A stretch of 64,000 nucleotides of DNA, taken from NCBI RefSeq assembly GCF_005233515.1, contig NZ_QFZZ01000006.1, positions 1-64,000 of the forward strand, read 5' to 3'. Below are positions 54,209 through 63,509 of this stretch, piece after piece. Source of the stretch: Pseudomonas sp. CFBP13508 (GTDB lineage: Bacteria > Pseudomonadota > Gammaproteobacteria > Pseudomonadales > Pseudomonadaceae). Position 1 is the stretch's first letter. Each line of letters begins with the position of its first letter. Below the pieces are notes generated by a model that worked only from the letters and a program-made list of their open reading frames with translations, was not told the DNA's origin and searched no databases. The position numbers were made by a program, and so were the translations under genes.

Positions 54209-55234
54209 TTAGACCTCCTGCCGCCATGCGGAAAACGTGATCACTGTGCCGGCTTCTTTTCTATTGGTGATTTCTATTTTATAGGTACCACCATTGATGC
54301 GGCCTTCAACGAGCGCTTTGCGCTCGTTGCCGCTGACTTCGGCGTCCTGCGCATGTTGCTGATAGAAGTCGATAACATCCGCGTATTCGGTAAAAGTCCT
54401 GAGAATGACCTCATATTCATGCTGAGGGCGTCCGGCTATTTTGTCCCAGTCACCGTCAATTGACGTGCCCTCCATACCCGGTGTCGTAAAGACACCGTGA
54501 GCGCCGGCGCCAATCAAGTGAGCTCGCTGCGGAAGCAACGGCAGCATCGCTTTTGGAAAATCGGAAGGTAATTGAGCCGCAGTCCAGGCTCCTTGTTTCG
54601 GCTGAGTCACGATGTACTCAACGTGGGCAATCTTCTGCGCAGCGGCTCGGCGTTCTGGATCGTCACTCTCCGCCCACAGCGCCATCATAGGGGGCAACTG
54701 CTTACTCCAGGGGATCAAAGAGTCAGCGTCAGCCTTTTTGGCGCCTTCTGGCTGGAAAATGGTCAGCACTGTTTCCGGCGCATCATTACAAGTCAATGCT
54801 TCCTCACGAGACTTGACGGTGCAGTGGCCATTGACCAGTCCTACGGCGAGCAGTTGCCCCTTGTCGTCCAGCAGCAATGCGCCGCGCTCGAATCCGTTGT
54901 TACCGTCGTCCATGGCGGTGATCATTTTTCTGCCGGGAGGCACTCCATCAACAAACGTCGCCATTTCCGAATCGAGCGCTTCAAGAACCTGCTGCACGAT
55001 CATCGTATTGTCATTGGTGTAACTTCCGGTTTGGTAGCCAAGAAAATCAACGAGTGCAGAGCGAACCGCCGGGTCTTGGTTGAGCTTGTGAGCCCGTTCT
55101 GGACTGGCTTCGTTTGTAAGCAACAAGACAGTTGTGCCGTCGGGATGTTGTTCGGATCGTAGTGACAGCGCGCTTGCGCTTAGGGAGAAGGTAAATGCTA
55201 GAAGCAAGGAGAGAGTGCGGCTCAAGTGTTTCAA
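54209..55234 (-). CDS. Predicted exported protein of unknown function in the Rhs island
   Basis: 341 residues from a TTG start at 55234 that has AAAGGA 8 nt upstream and opens a good signal peptide (MKHLSRTLSLLLAFTFSLSA). The mature part includes HPDGTTVLLLTNEASPERAH, GVPPGRKMITAMDDGNNGFE, AGAHGVFTTPGMEGTSIDGD and ends GTVITFSAWRQEV. I do not recognise the family. The open frame extends to 55432 but that part overlaps no conserved sequence. It sits between a toxin/immunity pair and the barnase fragment. Confidence 0.68.
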   Translation of the reverse strand: MKHLSRTLSLLLAFTFSLSASALSLRSEQHPDGTTVLLLTNEASPERAHKLNQDPAVRSALVDFLGYQTGSYTNDNTMIVQQVLEALDSEMATFVDGVPPGRKMITAMDDGNNGFERGALLLDDKGQLLAVGLVNGHCTVKSREEALTCNDAPETVLTIFQPEGAKKADADSLIPWSKQLPPMMALWAESDDPERRAAAQKIAHVEYIVTQPKQGAWTAAQLPSDFPKAMLPLLPQRAHLIGAGAHGVFTTPGMEGTSIDGDWDKIAGRPQHEYEVILRTFTEYADVIDFYQQHAQDAEVSGNERKALVEGRINGGTYKIEITNRKEAGTVITFSAWRQEV

Positions 55235-55432
55235 GATAACAGTCCTTTGATTATTTAATCCATGAGAGTGGTCGCAGAGATTTGATCTGGTGATTATGCG
55301 TTGAGCATAAGTTTTCTGTTTTTCATTATTCTTGAATGGAGAGTTTAAGTTGACAGTCGCCTTGAAGGTTTCAGTGACGTGTTTTTCACGCATATCAGGC
55401 GGCCCAGCAGATTTCTTCGTACAGCTAATCAT

Positions 55433-55723
55433 TCAAGGCTTCCAGAATTCAATTCCCTCCACATGACGCTCTATGTCATCCATGTCATCCTCGCCAAGAG
55501 TTGAGTCAAAGTTTTTGCTGATAATTGTTCTGATTTTTGCTAGTCGCTGAGTTACGTTTTCATTGTCAATGAACTCGGTTGTAGCTTTTCGATATTCTTC
55601 AACCGGTTTGTCGCTATAGTAACTTCCCATTTTATGTAGAGAAATCATGATGAATTCAATATTTGCGAGTGCTTCCAGAGCATCTTCGCCAGTCAGTATG
55701 ATTTTCTTGTTTTTTTCTAACAT
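55433..55723 (-). CDS. Putative immunity protein for the second Rhs tip
   Basis: 96 residues, acidic and helical (GEDALEALANIEFIMISLHK, ENVTQRLAKIRTIISKNF, DDMDDIERHVEGIEFW). Its ATG overlaps the stop codon of the truncated Rhs copy by one base (TAATG), the usual arrangement of a toxin-immunity pair. No named immunity family recognised. Confidence 0.72.
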   Translation of the reverse strand: MLEKNKKIILTGEDALEALANIEFIMISLHKMGSYYSDKPVEEYRKATTEFIDNENVTQRLAKIRTIISKNFDSTLGEDDMDDIERHVEGIEFWKP

Positions 55724-57960
55724 TATTTTCTCCGAGTAAAAGTTGGGTTCTCTAATTTTAAGTTTCCTTTAATGGTCAGCTCCATAGTTCCATACCTAGG
55801 GTTTTTAACCCATTCGAGCTGCGAGTCAGGTACGTCTGTCTCAATGTAGTCCCGGCCGCGGCCTCTGCCAATTTGGTATTTTTCTTCAGCATCAAGCTGG
55901 CTCAGCGGCTTCTTGTTGGCGGGTTCAACGTAAACACGATTGTTATCCTGAGCTTGGATTACACCATCGCTTTCGATACCAGTAGAGCCTTTTCTGTTGG
56001 TGTAGTGCCGGACACGAGTAGTACTTTCTCCGCGAGGGACGGGGGAAGGTGCCGCTGGTTCGCCTTCGTTGACCTTGGCTTTTTCGGAAGGGTTACCGAT
56101 ATCGCCCCTAGATTTAGCTTTCTTCTGTGGACATTCGCTACTCAACCCCAAAGGATCCACCCACCCCGTAGGGTTAGGCACGTACTGGTAGCTGTTCAAC
56201 CCGCCCGCAAGCTTGATCGGATCCGGCGTCAAGAACCGTCCAGTCCCCGGATTGTAGTAGCGGTGGCGGTTGTAATGTAACCTTGTCTCGGCGTCGAAAT
56301 ACTGCCCTTGAAAACGCAGCGGATTATCGATTTCGCTCACATCCAGCGCTGCGAGGTTGCCGTAGGCGCGGTACTTCGCCGACCACATGATTTCGCCGCT
56401 GTAGTCGGTGAGTTCCTGCGGTGTGCCGAGGTGGTCGAGTTGGTAGTAGAACGGGGCCGCTTTTAGCGGGCCTTCGCCGTCGAGCATTGCCAACGGGCGG
56501 AAGCTGCCCGGCTCGTAGATGTAGCTGCGATAGCGATTTTCTGCGCTTTCGGCGATCAATCGCTCGCCTTGCCAGAGAAATTCAGTGGTGTGGCCGTCGA
56601 CGGTTTTCTCGATGCGGCGGCCGAAGGCGTCGTATTTGTAGGATGCGGTGCTGCCACCCGGCAGGCTGACGCCGATCAGGCGGTGCTGGCAGTCGTAGCG
56701 GTACTCGGTGACGAGCTTTTGGCCGGTGCCGCGACGCTCGCGGATCAGGTTGCCGTAGGCGTCGTAATCGTAATGGCGGTCGCCTTGCATCAGTAGGCGG
56801 TTGCCTTTGACGTTTGCGAGGTTCGCAACGGGCAGGTCATTTTGTCCGAGGAGGTTGCCTGCCGGGTCGTGAGCGAAGCTCTCTGGCATGGCGCCGCGTA
56901 CGCTGATCAGTCGGTCGAGTGGATCGTAGTGATAGCTGCGGTTGCCTTTGCGGCTGTCGTCGATTCCGGCGAGGTTGCCGTTGGCGTCGTAGTTGTAGCG
57001 ACGCTGGAACAGGTGTTTTTCCCGCTGGCTGACGCTGTGCGCTTGCAGTCGGCCCTGTTCATCGTATTGGTATTGGCTGAGCAGCAGGCCTTGTTGGCGC
57101 TGTTGTTCGCGACCAGCGCTGAATTGGTGGCTAGTCAGGCGAGAGCCGTTGAGGTCGATGCTGCTCAGCCGTCCACCGGACAAATGACGGTAATCGAGCG
57201 TGCAGCCATCGGGCAGACGGCAGTGGCTGAGCTGACCGACTTTGTCGTAAGCGTAACGCGTGGTGCCCCAGCCCTGATGTTCGGTGATCAAGCGATCTTG
57301 CACGTCGTATTCATAAGCGAGCGGCCAATGGCTGTCGTCGACGTTTACCAGGCGACCGAGTGCGTCGTAGCTGTAATGAATCTCTTCGCCATCGGGCAGC
57401 GTCTTGACCAGCAAACGGCCTGCGGCATCGCGCTGGTATTCGGTGACCAGTTCGCTACCGTCATCACCGAACTCGGTTTTCTTCAGCAGTTGGCCGTTGA
57501 GGTCGTATTCGTACGCGGTGCGGCGGCCGTCGAAGCCAGTTTCCTGCTGGATCAGGCCGTTCGGGTAGTAATCGAGTTGATAGCGTTCGCCGCGCTCGTT
57601 TTCGATCTCGGTGAGGTTGAGTTGCGAGTTGTCGTAGCGGTAGCGCAGTTGGCTGCCGTCGGGGTTGATGCGGCGGCTGACGAGGTGCAGGTTGTCGGCG
57701 TATTCGTAGCGGGTGATACGACCCAGTTCATCGCGTTCGGCGGTGAGATTGCCATAGGCGTTATAAGTGAACGCTCGGGTTGCACCGCCTGGTAGCGTGA
57801 CTTGAGCGAGGCGATTGGCGGTGTCCCATTGGTAATGGGTAATCGCGCCTGACTCTTCCTGGCGGGTGATCTGCCTACCCAGTGCGTCGTAGCGGTACTT
57901 GCGTTGACCGCCATCAGGCAGGCGCTCTTCCAATAGCTGGCCGAGATTGTTCCAGCCCAA
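55723..57960 (-). CDS. 5'-truncated Rhs core with ADP-ribosyltransferase-like tip (silent orphan cassette)
   Basis: 745 residues open from a TTG with no ribosome binding site. About 600 residues of YD repeats and Rhs core end at PDPIKLAGGLNSYQYVPNPT then GWVDPLGLSS. The tip, about 140 residues, contains RVRHYTNRKGSTGIESDGVI, NNRVYVEPANKKPLSQLD and RGRDYIETDVPDSQLEWVKN, resembling the HYD1-type ADP-ribosyltransferase toxins. The core matches the large Rhs gene at a constant 3128-bp offset. At about 58014 one base is missing, so upstream homology is out of frame and there is no N-terminus. It may serve as a recombination donor of a new tip. Confidence 0.78.
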   Translation of the reverse strand: MGWNNLGQLLEERLPDGGQRKYRYDALGRQITRQEESGAITHYQWDTANRLAQVTLPGGATRAFTYNAYGNLTAERDELGRITRYEYADNLHLVSRRINPDGSQLRYRYDNSQLNLTEIENERGERYQLDYYPNGLIQQETGFDGRRTAYEYDLNGQLLKKTEFGDDGSELVTEYQRDAAGRLLVKTLPDGEEIHYSYDALGRLVNVDDSHWPLAYEYDVQDRLITEHQGWGTTRYAYDKVGQLSHCRLPDGCTLDYRHLSGGRLSSIDLNGSRLTSHQFSAGREQQRQQGLLLSQYQYDEQGRLQAHSVSQREKHLFQRRYNYDANGNLAGIDDSRKGNRSYHYDPLDRLISVRGAMPESFAHDPAGNLLGQNDLPVANLANVKGNRLLMQGDRHYDYDAYGNLIRERRGTGQKLVTEYRYDCQHRLIGVSLPGGSTASYKYDAFGRRIEKTVDGHTTEFLWQGERLIAESAENRYRSYIYEPGSFRPLAMLDGEGPLKAAPFYYQLDHLGTPQELTDYSGEIMWSAKYRAYGNLAALDVSEIDNPLRFQGQYFDAETRLHYNRHRYYNPGTGRFLTPDPIKLAGGLNSYQYVPNPTGWVDPLGLSSECPQKKAKSRGDIGNPSEKAKVNEGEPAAPSPVPRGESTTRVRHYTNRKGSTGIESDGVIQAQDNNRVYVEPANKKPLSQLDAEEKYQIGRGRGRDYIETDVPDSQLEWVKNPRYGTMELTIKGNLKLENPTFTRRK

Positions 57961-58097
57961 CTGATGGCGGCTGCCGTCCGAATGACGGATTTCCAGCAGA
58001 CGACCCTGAGGCCATAGCTGTAGTGGGTGGTGTTGCCGTCCGGATCTGTCTGCTGTGTGATATCGCCCTTAAGGTTGCGTTCGTATTTCCAATTGGC
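56153..58097 (-). repeat. Direct repeat: Rhs core copy 2 (partner of 59281-61226)
   Basis: From GGATCCACCCACCC at 56153 to about 58097 the sequence follows 59281-61226 with an offset of 3128 bp and only scattered substitutions. A single-base deletion at about 58014 (GAGGCCATAG against GAGGGTCATAG) changes the offset to 3129. Homology stops sharply at the DPLGLSS boundary on the tip side. Confidence 0.88.
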
Positions 58098-58455
58098 CTT
58101 GAAGGTTGAAACGGCTGATCAGCAGGTTGCTGGCGACCATGCCTGAGGTCTTGCTGATAGGGCGCAGGTGCGAATTTCGGAAACACCGCTTGGTCATTGC
58201 CGAATATTAATTTGTGCGCGGTCCTGGCGTGCTGATACATGATTCGCGCAGACGTTGGAATTATTCAGGGGACAGGCTTGTTTAAAGTGCCTAAAAGTGG
58301 AGGTTGTTCACTTTGGGCGACCATCTCTATAAAAAATGGTCTCTCCCAGATTGCTCGATTCGATGATTATTTAGAGATTCAACTACGGGCAGCCTGCGTA
58401 TAACGTTTGAGGAAATGATCTATTCTGATTTGAAGGGCTGCACTTTTCTTTGTTT
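58098..58455. other. Junction sequence between truncated Rhs copy and the first immunity gene
   Basis: After the core homology fades at about 58097, no recognisable Rhs sequence continues. A short minus-strand frame up to 58240 (KLIFGNDQAVFPKFAPAP) has no identifiable domain. 58260-58455 is AT-rich and appears non-coding. This is probably the breakpoint of the duplication. Confidence 0.5.
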
Positions 58456-58857
58456 CTAATCACTGCTGTTACTGATATGGACGCAGTCATGATCATCCAT
58501 GTGGATTAGAACGTTAAAAAGATCGTCGGCTATCCAAAAAGGGAATCCTGTTGTTTCGGAAAATAATTTTTTTAAATCTAAAGAGTTCTCGAGTTTCCAA
58601 GCGTGTATGTTGCTGTCTTGAACTATAAGGAACGGGTGTCCAAGATTTTCCAGTGTGTCAACTTTTTTCCAAAACTCTGGATCATGATGTTTTTTGTTTG
58701 ACTTTAAATGGAGCGGGTCAAGATATTTAGCTTTAGTAGAAAAAAATACGGTCGTCAGTTTAGTGATCAGATCAGATAGTTCGTCGTCGCTCAGTTTTTC
58801 ATGCGGTAAGGCATGCTGCACTAATGTTGAATCGATCTCTTTTTCTAGGTAGTTCAT
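58456..58857 (-). CDS. Putative immunity protein for the full-length Rhs toxin
   Basis: 133 residues, AT-rich, acidic. EKLSDDELSDLITKLTTVFF, HDPEFWKKVDTLENLGHPFL and FPFWIADDLFNVLIHMDDHD are the main features. It overlaps the Rhs stop codon by 4 nt (ATGA), as expected of a cognate immunity gene. No named family recognised. Confidence 0.75.
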   Translation of the reverse strand: MNYLEKEIDSTLVQHALPHEKLSDDELSDLITKLTTVFFSTKAKYLDPLHLKSNKKHHDPEFWKKVDTLENLGHPFLIVQDSNIHAWKLENSLDLKKLFSETTGFPFWIADDLFNVLIHMDDHDCVHISNSSD

Positions 58858-61800
58858 TGCGGATCTCCAATTCTTGCGCGTGATACGGGTAAGGATTCCA
58901 ATAAAATGTGGCCTCTAACAGCTCCACCTGTACCCCGTTTGCCTGGCGTTTGGTAACCGACATGGGGATCAGCCGGGCCATCACCAGAAGGAACGAGACG
59001 AGGATCATCCATGTTAACTTCTGCGCCTTTATTTCTGCCTTCTAATACTCGCCATTCTGTAGGATAAGATTTTCCATATTGGTCTTTACCCCACTTAGTA
59101 ACTGTAAATTCGTTTTTCGGCACGCCTGTTCGAGTGAATGCTTCGTCAACTCCTTTATGCATTTGCTGGTATGACGTCCCAGGTGTATCTCTCCAGTCTA
59201 AATCAACCTCAGAATTGAACTTCCATGTTCCGCCTGGGACAGGCTGTGGACAATTTGTGGGGCCGCTAGATAAACCTAGAGGATCCACCCACCCGGTAGG
59301 GTTGGGCACGTACTGGTAGCTATTCAACCCACCTGCAAGCTTGATCGGGTCCGGCGTCAAGAACCGTCCAGTCCCCGGATTGTAGTAGCGGTGGCGGTTG
59401 TAATGTAACCCTGTCTCGGCGTCGAAATACTGTCCTTGGAATCGCAGCGGGTTATCGATTTCGCTGACGTCCAGTGCAGCAAGATTGCCGTAGGCGCGGT
59501 ACTTCGCTGACCACATGATTTCGCCGCTGTAGTCGGTGAGTTCTTGCGGCGTTCCGAGGTGGTCGAGTTGATAGTAGAACGGGGCCGCTTTCAATGGGCC
59601 TTCGCCGTCCAGCATTGCCAACGGGCGGAAACTGCCTGGTTCGTAGATGTAGCTGCGATAACGATTTTCTGCACTTTCGGCGATCAAGCGTTCGCCTTGC
59701 CAGAGAAATTCAGTGGTGTGGCCGTCGACTGTTTTCTCGATGCGGCGGCCGAAGGCGTCATATTTGTAGGATGCGATGGTGCCTCCCGGCAGGCTGACGC
59801 CGATCAGGCGATGCTGGCAGTCGTAGCGGTATTCGGTGACGAGCTTTTGGCCGGTGCCGCGACGCTCGCGGATCAAATTTCCGTACGCGTCGTAGTCGTA
59901 GTGGCGGTCGCCTTGCATCAAGAGGCGATTACCTTTGACGTTGGCGAGGTTGGCTGCGGGCAGGTCATTTTGTCCGAGGAGGTTGCCTGCCGGGTCGTGA
60001 GCGAAGCTCTCTGGCATGGCGCCGCGTACGCTGATCAGTCGATCCAGTGGATCGTAGTGATAGCTGCGGTTGCCTTTGCGGCTGTCGTTAATGCCGGCGA
60101 GGTTGCCGTTGGCATCGTAGTTGTAGCGACGATGGAACAGGTGTTTGTCCCGTTGGCTGACGCTGTGCGCTTGCAGTCGGCCCTGTTCATCGTATTGGTA
60201 CTGGCTGAGCAGCAAGCCTTGTTGGCGCTGTTGTTCGCGACCGGCGTTGAACTGATGGCTGGTCAGGCGTGAACCGTTCAGGTCAATGTTGCTCAGGCGT
60301 CCACCGGACAAATGACGGTAATCGAGGTTGCTACCATCAGGAAGGCGGCAGTGCTTGAGCTGGCCAACGCTGTCGTATCCGTAGCGCAAGGTTCCCCAGC
60401 CTTGGTGTTCTTCGATGAGTCGGTCTTGCAGATCGTATTTATAGGCGAGCGGCCAGTGGCCGTCGTCGACATTGACCAAGCGACCAAGCGCGTCGTAGCT
60501 GTAGTGAATCTCTTCGCCATCGGGCAGCGTTTTTACCAGCAAGCGGCCTGCGGCATCGCGCTGGTATTCGGTGACCAGCTCGCTACCGTCTTCGCCAAAT
60601 TCAGTTTTCTTCAGCAGTTGGCCGTTGAGGTCGTACTCGTAGGCAGTCCGACGACCATCGAAGCCTGTTTCTTGTTGAATCAGGCCGTTGGCGTAGTAAT
60701 TGAGGTGGTAGTGCTCGCCGCGCTCGTTTTCGATTTCAGTGAGCAGCAGGCGCGAGTTGTCGTAGCGATAGCGCAGTTGGCTGCCGTCGGGATTGATGCG
60801 GCGGCTGACGAGGTGCAGATTGTCGGCGTATTCGTAGCGGGTGATGCGACCCAGTTCATCGCGTTCGGCGGTGACATTGCCATAGGCGTTATAAGTAAAG
60901 GCTCGGGTTGCACCGCCTGGTAGCGTGACTTGAGCGAGGCGATTGGCGGTGTCCCATAGGTAATGCGTAATCGCGCCTGACTCTTCCTGGCGGGTGATCT
61001 GCCTACCCAGTGCGTCGTAGCGGTACTTGCGTTGACCGCCATCAGGCAGGCGCTCTTCCAATAGCTGGCCGAGATTATTCCAGCCCAACTGATGGCGGCT
61101 GCCGTCCGAATGACGGATTTCCAGCAGACGACCCTGAGGGTCATAGCTGTAGTGGGTGGCATTGCCGTCCGGGTCGATCTGCGCAGTAATATCGCCCTGC
61201 CGGTTGCGTTGGTACTTCCAACTGGCTTTGCCGCGACGAACGTCGCTGACGAAACCATTGATGTATTCGTAAGTGGTGGCTTCGTCTTCCGGCGGGATGA
61301 CCGCGGTCATCAATCCGTTATCGTCATAGCGATATTCGGTAACGGCGCCCAGCGGATCCTTTTCGGCGATCAATTGGCCTTTGTCGTTGTAGGCCTTGAG
61401 ATGCTCGGCACCATCCGGATCGATCTTGCTGATCAATCGGGCCTGATCGTCGTGGGTATAGACCTCTTCGCTGCCATCGGCGTTGGTTACGGTGACGCTG
61501 CCTTTGTCGTCCCAGACGTACTGCGCTTCCATCTGCGAAAAGTTGGCCCAGTGACGAGTGCAGCGAGACAGTTTGCCTTCGTTTTCCCATTCCCAATAGA
61601 ACGCCGCGCCGCCTGCCAATTGCCGCTCGAGAATGACGTGCTGCTCGTTGTAGCGATAACGCTCGGCTTCGCCCGCCGCGTTTTTCGCCTCGATCAGGCG
61701 ATGTTGCGCGTCGTAGCTATAAGTGACCAACGTCTGCACGGTATTCCAGACGTCTTCCAGATTATCGGCGGGCAGAAACTGCTGATAATCGACGGCGATG

Positions 61801-63509
61801 ATGTGCTTGCGGTCGTAGCGCAGAAGCAGGGCGCGGCCGGCGCCGTTGTCGAGGCGCTTGATGCGACCGTGGATGTCGCGGGTGACGTGCAGGCGGTTGC
61901 CATAGCTGTCGCTGATGGCGATCAGGCTTGCGCCTTTGCTGTCGTGACGGAAATGGTAAAACGATGGGCGCTTGCCAGCCTGAGCCAAAATCAATTCGGC
62001 TGGGTCGTCACCCAGGAAAATGGCAGCACGTGAAAGGCTGTTGGTGATGGCCGGACGCTGCTCACTTGGAAGCGGAAATGCGGTGGAGCGGTTTTCCTGG
62101 TCGGTCCAGATGACTTCATCGCCATTGATCTCGATGCGATGAGCTAGTGCGTGGCTCCAGCCATAGCCCAGGCCGCAATCGATTTCTACGGCGCTGGTTC
62201 TGTAGAGGCGGGTCCACTCAAACGGCAGCAGGCCGTCCAGTTGTCCATCCGTCAGCGTCAATAGTTCTTCGCCAGTGACCATCGAAACAGGGCAGCCGCT
62301 GGTGCAAGTATTGGCTGCGGGTTCTGCGCTTTTTTCGGCAGGATTCTTCGCCTGACTCGACACATCATCCGCGACTTTGCCATCGGCAAGCCTGGCGTTT
62401 CTCTTGCCATCAAAACGCAACTCGGAAATCCCGTTCCTGACCTTAGCCGTCACCCCCCGCGCCGCCACAGCGGTGTACTTGGCGACATACTCCATAAAAC
62501 CATTGATGATCTTGAATACCGACTTCACAAAGCCGATGACTGCATTGAGTACAAGCTCTCCATACTTTTTCAGTCGGGCAGCCAGATAAATGACCCCGGT
62601 GCCTTCAGCCGCGATGGTCAGCACGACACCAATGACGATGTCGATCGCAATACCGACAACGATCGCCGTGGTCATCTTCGCTACATCGCCTGCCATTTTC
62701 ATCGGCGGCAAGCCCGCCAGCCAGATCACCGCACTGCGTACCAGCAAAAACAAAGCCGCTTCGTCACTTGCCAGCAACATGGCTTTTTTCATGATGTCAG
62801 GCGAGCTTTTGGCGACTTTGATCAGTTCGTCTGCGCCAGCGCCGAGATCCTTCGCAAACTTTCCGGGGTCCTGGAGGATGTCGAGCACGAGACTGATACC
62901 GTCCCACACGCCCTTGATCGCTTCCCAGCCACCTTCAAGAATGCCGTTGCCGATGGCCATGGCTGTGCCGGAGGTCGAAAGATTCGACCATTGCGGTTTG
63001 AAGCCGGCCCATTCCTTGCGCAGGAAACCTTCAAGGTCCGCAGTCACGCCGCTGTAAGAACTGAAGAGGGCGTCGATCTGCGCCGGGGTCACTTCGTTAT
63101 GGACGCGAATTGTGTAGAACTTGCCGGGCACACCGCCGGTCCATGCGGCTTTGCCTTGCGCGTCGAGTTTGACCTTGCTGACAGCACCACCGTCCACGGC
63201 CACGATTTCGACTTCGATATCGCCGACGGGAATGTCGTAAACCGATTCGAATTTGCTCTCGATCAGCAACGGACCCTTGAGCGGACATTGAGCCACGTTC
63301 GAGGTGAAGTTACCGTCGGTCATGCTCACCGTTTTACTGGTGTTGCCCGCCCTGATGACACGCTCCATGCCCAACAAGGACGGCATGTCCGCGGCACGGC
63401 TACCCTTGTCGAGAGCCTGTGCGTACCAGGTTTTTGTTTGTTCCTGATACAGCTTCAGACTGTCCTTGAAGGTGTTCAGTTGGTTGTCAACAAAGGCAAC
63501 GCGATCCAT
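58854..63509 (-). CDS. Full-length Rhs polymorphic toxin, type VI secretion effector
   Basis: 1551 residues. A ~240-residue N-terminal region without an obvious PAAR motif is followed by hydrophobic segments (about 243-306, TAIVVGIAIDIVIGVVLTIA). Next is a DUF6531-type start (GCPVSMVTGEELLTLTDG near 406, LPFEWTRLYRTS) and a long YD-repeat shell. The Rhs core ends near 1413 at GWVDPLGLSS. The last ~138 residues are the toxin: VTKWGKDQYGKSYPTEWRVL, DDPRLVPSGDGPADPHVGYQ, GKRGTGGAVRGHILLESLP. They resemble, with moderate certainty, the polymorphic toxin type 47 group. The start overlaps the DUF4123 stop. Confidence 0.88.
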   Translation of the reverse strand: MDRVAFVDNQLNTFKDSLKLYQEQTKTWYAQALDKGSRAADMPSLLGMERVIRAGNTSKTVSMTDGNFTSNVAQCPLKGPLLIESKFESVYDIPVGDIEVEIVAVDGGAVSKVKLDAQGKAAWTGGVPGKFYTIRVHNEVTPAQIDALFSSYSGVTADLEGFLRKEWAGFKPQWSNLSTSGTAMAIGNGILEGGWEAIKGVWDGISLVLDILQDPGKFAKDLGAGADELIKVAKSSPDIMKKAMLLASDEAALFLLVRSAVIWLAGLPPMKMAGDVAKMTTAIVVGIAIDIVIGVVLTIAAEGTGVIYLAARLKKYGELVLNAVIGFVKSVFKIINGFMEYVAKYTAVAARGVTAKVRNGISELRFDGKRNARLADGKVADDVSSQAKNPAEKSAEPAANTCTSGCPVSMVTGEELLTLTDGQLDGLLPFEWTRLYRTSAVEIDCGLGYGWSHALAHRIEINGDEVIWTDQENRSTAFPLPSEQRPAITNSLSRAAIFLGDDPAELILAQAGKRPSFYHFRHDSKGASLIAISDSYGNRLHVTRDIHGRIKRLDNGAGRALLLRYDRKHIIAVDYQQFLPADNLEDVWNTVQTLVTYSYDAQHRLIEAKNAAGEAERYRYNEQHVILERQLAGGAAFYWEWENEGKLSRCTRHWANFSQMEAQYVWDDKGSVTVTNADGSEEVYTHDDQARLISKIDPDGAEHLKAYNDKGQLIAEKDPLGAVTEYRYDDNGLMTAVIPPEDEATTYEYINGFVSDVRRGKASWKYQRNRQGDITAQIDPDGNATHYSYDPQGRLLEIRHSDGSRHQLGWNNLGQLLEERLPDGGQRKYRYDALGRQITRQEESGAITHYLWDTANRLAQVTLPGGATRAFTYNAYGNVTAERDELGRITRYEYADNLHLVSRRINPDGSQLRYRYDNSRLLLTEIENERGEHYHLNYYANGLIQQETGFDGRRTAYEYDLNGQLLKKTEFGEDGSELVTEYQRDAAGRLLVKTLPDGEEIHYSYDALGRLVNVDDGHWPLAYKYDLQDRLIEEHQGWGTLRYGYDSVGQLKHCRLPDGSNLDYRHLSGGRLSNIDLNGSRLTSHQFNAGREQQRQQGLLLSQYQYDEQGRLQAHSVSQRDKHLFHRRYNYDANGNLAGINDSRKGNRSYHYDPLDRLISVRGAMPESFAHDPAGNLLGQNDLPAANLANVKGNRLLMQGDRHYDYDAYGNLIRERRGTGQKLVTEYRYDCQHRLIGVSLPGGTIASYKYDAFGRRIEKTVDGHTTEFLWQGERLIAESAENRYRSYIYEPGSFRPLAMLDGEGPLKAAPFYYQLDHLGTPQELTDYSGEIMWSAKYRAYGNLAALDVSEIDNPLRFQGQYFDAETGLHYNRHRYYNPGTGRFLTPDPIKLAGGLNSYQYVPNPTGWVDPLGLSSGPTNCPQPVPGGTWKFNSEVDLDWRDTPGTSYQQMHKGVDEAFTRTGVPKNEFTVTKWGKDQYGKSYPTEWRVLEGRNKGAEVNMDDPRLVPSGDGPADPHVGYQTPGKRGTGGAVRGHILLESLPVSRARIGDPQ
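59281..61226 (-). repeat. Direct repeat: Rhs core copy 1 (partner of 56153-58097)
   Basis: The intact-gene copy of the duplicated Rhs core segment; see the constant 3128-bp offset. Its end towards the toxin tip is the same GGATCCACCCACCC boundary. Confidence 0.88.

Noticed and set aside
57960..58240. Possible continuation of the truncated Rhs copy upstream
   Set aside because: Core homology continues but out of frame after the one-base deletion at ~58014, and fades by 58097; no functional N-terminus.
59544..62033. Plus-strand frames opposite the Rhs gene
   Set aside because: YD repeats create long open antisense frames; the Rhs protein is clearly on the minus strand.
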